Part shown: piece by piece, positions 60,038 to 64,000 of the stretch
Layout: each line of letters opens with the position of its first letter
How positions within the stretch are numbered: position 1 is the first letter of the stretch
Source: Sphingobium indicum BiD32
GTDB lineage: Bacteria; Pseudomonadota; Alphaproteobacteria; Sphingomonadales; Sphingomonadaceae
DNA length: 64,000 nt
Assembly (NCBI RefSeq): GCF_000382885.1
Contig: NZ_CAVK010000150.1
Coordinates: 1 to 64,000, forward strand
Reading direction: 5' to 3'
Notes under the pieces: generated by a model
Databases searched by the model: none
Told to the model about the DNA's origin: nothing
What the model saw: the letters and a program-made list of their open reading frames with translations, nothing else
Translations under genes and position numbers: made by a program

Positions 60038-63000
60038 ATGACCGATCTCCAGAAAATCCTCCGCGCCAAAGCACCGCTGACCCTTTCGGGCGTCCCCGCC
60101 GGCTTCCAGCCCTGGCTGCTGGCGGATGTTGCGCGTGCGGCACCAAGCCGCGCCGTGTTTGTCGCGTCGGACGAGCAATTGATGCGCGCGGTCGCGGAAA
60201 CGGCGCATTATTTCGCGCCGGAGATCGAGATCATCGAAATCCCCGCCTGGGACTGCCTGCCCTATGACCGGGCCAGCCCGTCGCTGCGTACCGCATCGGC
60301 ACGGCTTGCCGGGCTGCACGCCTTGCAGGCGAAGCCGAACGGCCCGCAACTGGTCCTGACCACGCTCAACGCCCTGACCCAGCGGACGCTCACCCCATTT
60401 CGCGTCCGGCAACTGGTGGCGAAACTCGCGCCCAAGGAGCGGATCGCCATCACGCGCCTTGCCGAAATGCTCCAGGGCAACGGCTATGTCCGCACCGATA
60501 CCGTCCATGATCGGGGCGAGTTCGCGATTCGCGGCGGCATTGTCGATCTGTTTCCCGGCGGCGAGGAGCAACCGCTCCGCCTCGACTTTTTCGGGGACGA
60601 GATTGAGACGGTCCGCCGCTTCGACCCAAGCGACCAGCGCACCACCGGCAGCGTCGATGGCTTCACCCTGCTCCCTGCATCCGAAGCGCTGCTGGACGAG
60701 GACACGATCAAGCGCTTTCGCGGCCGCTATCGCGAGATGTTCGGCGCGACCGCAACCGGCGATCCGCTCTATCAGGCCGTCAGCGACGGGCGGCGGCTGT
60801 CGGGCATGGAACATTGGCTGCCCCTGTTCGAGGAAAAGCTGGTTCCCCTGTCCGACCATCTGGGCGAGGATGCCGTCATCATCCGCGACCATGGCGTCGT
60901 CGGCGCAGCAGATTCCCGGTTCGAGGCGATCCGTGATTATCACGCCAACCGGGTACAGGCGAAATCGTCGGACCCCGGCGCCTATCGTCCGCTCAAGCCC
61001 GACCTCCTCTATCTCGATGCCGCCGAATGGGACGCCATCGTCGCGCGCTGGCCGATGCACGTTGCCACGCCATTCCACGAGCCGGACAGCGCAACCGTGC
61101 TGGATTTCGCCGTCGATGGCCCGCGCGATTTCGCACCCGAACGCGCGCAGAACGCCAATGTCTATGAAGCCGTCGGCAAGCATATCGGCACGCTAAGCCG
61201 GTCAAAGAAAAAGGTCGTGATCGCCAGCTACTCCGCTGGCGCACGCGAGCGATTGTCTGGCCTGCTCGCCGACCATGGCGTCAAGCGGATGGCGGCGGCG
61301 GATAGCTGGCAGGAAGCGCTGGGTCTGGCCGCCAGCGGCAGCGTGGTGCTGACCGTCCTGTCGCTCGACCATGGCTTTACCGCGCCCGATGTCGCGGTGC
61401 TGACCGAACAGGATATGCTGGGCGACCGGCTGGTCCGCCGGGCCAAGCGCAAGAAAAGTGCCGACGCTTTCCTGGCGGAACTCGCCACTCTCTCCCCCGG
61501 TGATCTGGTGGTCCATATGGATCATGGCATTGGCCGCTATGAAGGGCTGACCCAGATCCCGGTCAGCAAGACGGCGCATGATTGCGTCGCCCTGAGTTAT
61601 GCGGGCGGCGACAAATTGTTCGTGCCAGTCGAAAATCTCGAAGTCCTTTCCCGCTATGGCTCCGACAGCGACGGGGTGAGCCTCGACAAATTGGGCGGCG
61701 AAGCGTGGCAGCGGCGCAAGGCCAAGATGAAGGAGCGCATCCGCGAGATTGCGGGTGAATTGCTCAAAACCGCCGCCGAACGCGCGCTGCGCGCCGCCAC
61801 CGTCGCTGAACCCGACAGCGCAGGCTATCCCGCCTTTGTCGATCGCTTCCCTTATCAGGAGACCGAGGATCAGGAGCGCGCCATCATGGACGTGATCGAG
61901 GATCTGGGCGCGGGCAAGCCGATGGATCGCCTCGTCTGCGGCGACGTCGGTTTCGGCAAGACCGAGGTGGCGCTGCGCGCCGCTTTCGTCGCGGCGATGG
62001 CGGGGATGCAGGTCGTGCTGATCTGCCCCACCACGCTACTCGCGCGCCAGCATCATATGCAGTTTGAGGAGCGCTTCCGCGGTTTCCCGGTCAATATCGG
62101 CCGCCTCTCCCGCCTCGTTCCTGACAAGGAGGCGAAGGCGGTCAAGGCGGGTCTGGCCGACGGCACGGTGGATATCGTCATCGGCACCCATGCACTGCTG
62201 ACCAAGGGCATCGAATTCAAGCGCCTCGGCCTTGTCATCGTCGATGAGGAACAGCGGTTCGGCGTGACCCACAAGGAACGATTGAAGGCGCTCAAAACCG
62301 ATGTCCACGTCCTGACACTGACCGCGACACCCATTCCGCGCACGCTGCAAATGGCCATGTCGGGTCTGCGCGAACTGTCGGTGATCCAGACTCCGCCGGT
62401 CGATCGTCTGGCGGTGCGGACCTATATCATGCCGTGGGACGGGGTGGTGATCCGCGAAGCCTTGTTGCGCGAACATTATCGCGGTGGGCAGAGCTTCTTC
62501 GTCGTCCCCCGCATCGCCGACCTGACCGAGATTGAGGAATATCTTCGCAACGAAGTCCCTGAAATCAAGGCGATCGTCGCCCACGGCCAGATGAGCGCCA
62601 CCGAGGTCGAGGAACGCATGTCGGCCTTTTACGACAAGCGCTACGACGTGCTGCTCTCCACCACCATCGTCGAAAGCGGGCTGGATATTCCCAGCGCCAA
62701 CACGCTGATCATCCATCGCGCCGACCGATTCGGCCTGGCGCAACTCTATCAGTTGCGTGGTCGCGTGGGCCGATCCAAGACCCGCGCCTATGCCTATATG
62801 ACCACCCCCGCCAACCGCATCATCACCGAGACAGCAGAGAAGCGCCTGAAGGTGCTGTCCGACCTCGACACGCTGGGCGCGGGCTTCCAGCTTGCCAGTC
62901 ATGATCTCGACATTCGCGGCGCGGGCAACCTGGTGGGCGACGAACAGTCGGGCCATATCCGCGAAGTGGGCTTTGAACTCTATCAGTCGATGCTGGAAGA

Positions 63001-63502
63001 GGCGATACTGGACGCGAAGGCGGGTGGGGCTGGCCTGGAACCACGCAGCGACAGTTTCTCGCCCCAGATCAGCGTCGATGCGCCGATCATGATCCCCGAC
63101 GATTATGTCCCGGACCTCGACCTGCGCATGGGCCTGTATCGGCGCATCAATGAGCTGGAGGACCGGCAGGGTCTGGAATCCTTCGCCGCAGAACTGATCG
63201 ACCGGTTCGGTAAGCTGCCCGCGCCGACGCAAAACCTGCTCAAGATCATCGAGATCAAACAGAATTGCGTGAAGGCCAACATCGCCAAGATCGACGTCGG
63301 GCAAAAGGGCGCACTGGTCAGCTTCTTCGAGGATCGCTTCCCCCATCCGGCAGGTCTCGTCGCCTATATCCAGCGGCTCGATGGCGTCGCGCGACTGCGG
63401 CCCGACAGCAAGGTGGTGGTCAACCGCAACTGGGCCGACTCCGCCGCCCGCCTGAACGGCGCCCTGCAATTGTCGAAGGGACTGGCCAAGGCAGCGGCCT
63501 GA
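60038..63502 (+). CDS. mfd: Transcription-repair coupling factor
   Basis: A 1154-aa translocase that removes RNA polymerase stalled at lesions and recruits UvrA. The N-terminal UvrB-like region (WDCLPYDRASPS), the RNA-polymerase-interacting domain (LSPGDLVVHMDHGIGRYEGL), Walker A CGDVGFGKTEVA, DEEQRFG, TATPIPRTLQMAMSG, VVPRIADL and the TRG region (IRGAGNLVGDEQSGHIREVG) are in the expected order, with the D7 domain after them. ATG 60038 (MTDLQKIL) is preferred to a TTG at 60020. Its translation-initiation region directly adjoins a palindromic repeat. Confidence 0.96.
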   Translation: MTDLQKILRAKAPLTLSGVPAGFQPWLLADVARAAPSRAVFVASDEQLMRAVAETAHYFAPEIEIIEIPAWDCLPYDRASPSLRTASARLAGLHALQAKPNGPQLVLTTLNALTQRTLTPFRVRQLVAKLAPKERIAITRLAEMLQGNGYVRTDTVHDRGEFAIRGGIVDLFPGGEEQPLRLDFFGDEIETVRRFDPSDQRTTGSVDGFTLLPASEALLDEDTIKRFRGRYREMFGATATGDPLYQAVSDGRRLSGMEHWLPLFEEKLVPLSDHLGEDAVIIRDHGVVGAADSRFEAIRDYHANRVQAKSSDPGAYRPLKPDLLYLDAAEWDAIVARWPMHVATPFHEPDSATVLDFAVDGPRDFAPERAQNANVYEAVGKHIGTLSRSKKKVVIASYSAGARERLSGLLADHGVKRMAAADSWQEALGLAASGSVVLTVLSLDHGFTAPDVAVLTEQDMLGDRLVRRAKRKKSADAFLAELATLSPGDLVVHMDHGIGRYEGLTQIPVSKTAHDCVALSYAGGDKLFVPVENLEVLSRYGSDSDGVSLDKLGGEAWQRRKAKMKERIREIAGELLKTAAERALRAATVAEPDSAGYPAFVDRFPYQETEDQERAIMDVIEDLGAGKPMDRLVCGDVGFGKTEVALRAAFVAAMAGMQVVLICPTTLLARQHHMQFEERFRGFPVNIGRLSRLVPDKEAKAVKAGLADGTVDIVIGTHALLTKGIEFKRLGLVIVDEEQRFGVTHKERLKALKTDVHVLTLTATPIPRTLQMAMSGLRELSVIQTPPVDRLAVRTYIMPWDGVVIREALLREHYRGGQSFFVVPRIADLTEIEEYLRNEVPEIKAIVAHGQMSATEVEERMSAFYDKRYDVLLSTTIVESGLDIPSANTLIIHRADRFGLAQLYQLRGRVGRSKTRAYAYMTTPANRIITETAEKRLKVLSDLDTLGAGFQLASHDLDIRGAGNLVGDEQSGHIREVGFELYQSMLEEAILDAKAGGAGLEPRSDSFSPQISVDAPIMIPDDYVPDLDLRMGLYRRINELEDRQGLESFAAELIDRFGKLPAPTQNLLKIIEIKQNCVKANIAKIDVGQKGALVSFFEDRFPHPAGLVAYIQRLDGVARLRPDSKVVVNRNWADSAARLNGALQLSKGLAKAAA

Positions 63503-63564
63503 CGCCTTGTAGGCCGCCCGGCGATGGCATAGATTGACGCATCAACGGGGTGGAGAGAATGATC

Positions 63565-63960
63565 ATGGCTGTCGAACTGTTCGTGCTGGCCTGGGCCATG
63601 ATACTGCTGCTCATCCACATTTTCGCCGCAGCCCATGTCAAGACAAAGCAATATGGCACCGACTGGAACATGGGCGCGCGCGATGAGGCTTTGCCGCCGC
63701 TCAACCCGGTTGCCGGCCGTCTGGCCCGCGCGCAGGCCAATTTTCAGGAAACCCTGCCCATCGCCATCGTCGCGCTGATCGGCGTGGTGGTGGCTGGCCG
63801 GTCAAGCGAGATGACCATGCTCGGCGCCCATATCTGGCTGGGCGCGCGCATCCTCTATCTGCCCGTCTATGCCCTTGGCATCCCCAAAATCCGCACGCTG
63901 ATCTTTCTTGTCAGCCTGGTCGGGCTGGGCATGGTGTTGTGGCCGCTACTGCGCCTGTAG
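63565..63960 (+). CDS. MAPEG family membrane protein
   Basis: A 131-aa membrane protein with four hydrophobic segments. The MAPEG pattern is seen in LLLIHIFAAAHVKTKQYG, RLARAQANFQETLPIAI (conserved R-A-X2-N-X2-E) and IWLGARILYLPVYALGIP. Eukaryotic relatives are glutathione-dependent membrane enzymes; bacterial members are mostly uncharacterised. GGAGAG (63552-63557) favours ATG 63565; GTG 63550 and ATG 63559 are in frame too. It follows mfd by about 60 bp. Confidence 0.85.
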   Translation: MAVELFVLAWAMILLLIHIFAAAHVKTKQYGTDWNMGARDEALPPLNPVAGRLARAQANFQETLPIAIVALIGVVVAGRSSEMTMLGAHIWLGARILYLPVYALGIPKIRTLIFLVSLVGLGMVLWPLLRL

Positions 63961-63969
63961 AATGTAAAT

Positions 63970-64000
63970 ACCCGTTCGTCCTGAGTAGCCATTGAGCGAA
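63970..64000. repeat. Partial interspersed repeat at window edge
   Basis: The final bases begin CCCGTTCGTCCTGAGTAGCC and end GAGCGAA, resembling the left arm of the CCGTTCG-type element at 36152. The remainder lies outside the window. Confidence 0.45.

Overview
The window looks like chromosome of a high-GC alphaproteobacterium of the Sphingomonadaceae (Sphingobium/Sphingomonas type). Supporting signs are a GcrA-type cell-cycle regulator, the recG-sdhE-mfd order, a cbb3 oxidase locus under FixL/FixJ/FNR-type regulators, DUF1285-NUDIX-CCA gene coupling, and palindromic CTCCCCTGCAAGGGGAG-type repeats like those I recall from sphingomonad genomes. Genes are tightly packed, often with ATGA, TGATG or GTGA overlaps. 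Most of the window is core genome. I see no prophage, insertion sequence, CRISPR array or rRNA operon, and one tRNA (Thr-TGT at 5601).

Layout. 1-5.6 kb: 5' part of rnr (with a repeat read in frame), MOSC and HVA1 genes, a GT4 glycosyltransferase, rarA and a DUF429-like gene. 5.6-9.9 kb: tRNA-Thr, a 666-bp gap with structured DNA, small secreted proteins, EVE, a 2OG-Fe(II) oxygenase, folB and a GNAT gene. 9.9-12.3 kb: DUF1285, NUDIX hydrolase, CCA-adding enzyme. 12.2-18 kb: a GGDEF-EAL protein, parC, and ccdAB lying just upstream of parC. 18-22.3 kb: trehalose genes otsB, GH15, otsA. 22.6-25.5 kb: purC, purS, purQ. 25.5-31 kb: four polysaccharide genes (Wzc/GumC, Wza, WecC, WecB). 31-37.5 kb: an ABC-2 permease, gcrA, an outer-membrane barrel, parE and a serine hydrolase. 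37.5-48.9 kb: the complete ccoNOQP-ccoGHIS set with fnr, fixJ, fixL and a universal stress gene, all on the minus strand. 49-57.4 kb: a soluble chemotaxis protein, a coupled trio (CoxE-like VWA, prolyl-hydroxylase-like, DUF817), anmK, tyrS, PilZ and MscS. 57.4-64 kb: recG, sdhE, mfd, MAPEG.

The oxygen-response locus is the most coherent system. FixL/FixJ, the FNR-type regulator, a universal stress protein and the high-affinity oxidase with its full maturation set are consecutive. A recurring minus-strand AGGGACATT element lies upstream of usp, fnr and ccoN, and an FNR-like box lies between one copy and ccoN. I infer that the element is a response-regulator (FixJ-type) operator. The other main observations are palindromic elements inserted in rnr and inside the cco operon, and a gyrase-toxin module directly upstream of a topoisomerase IV gene.
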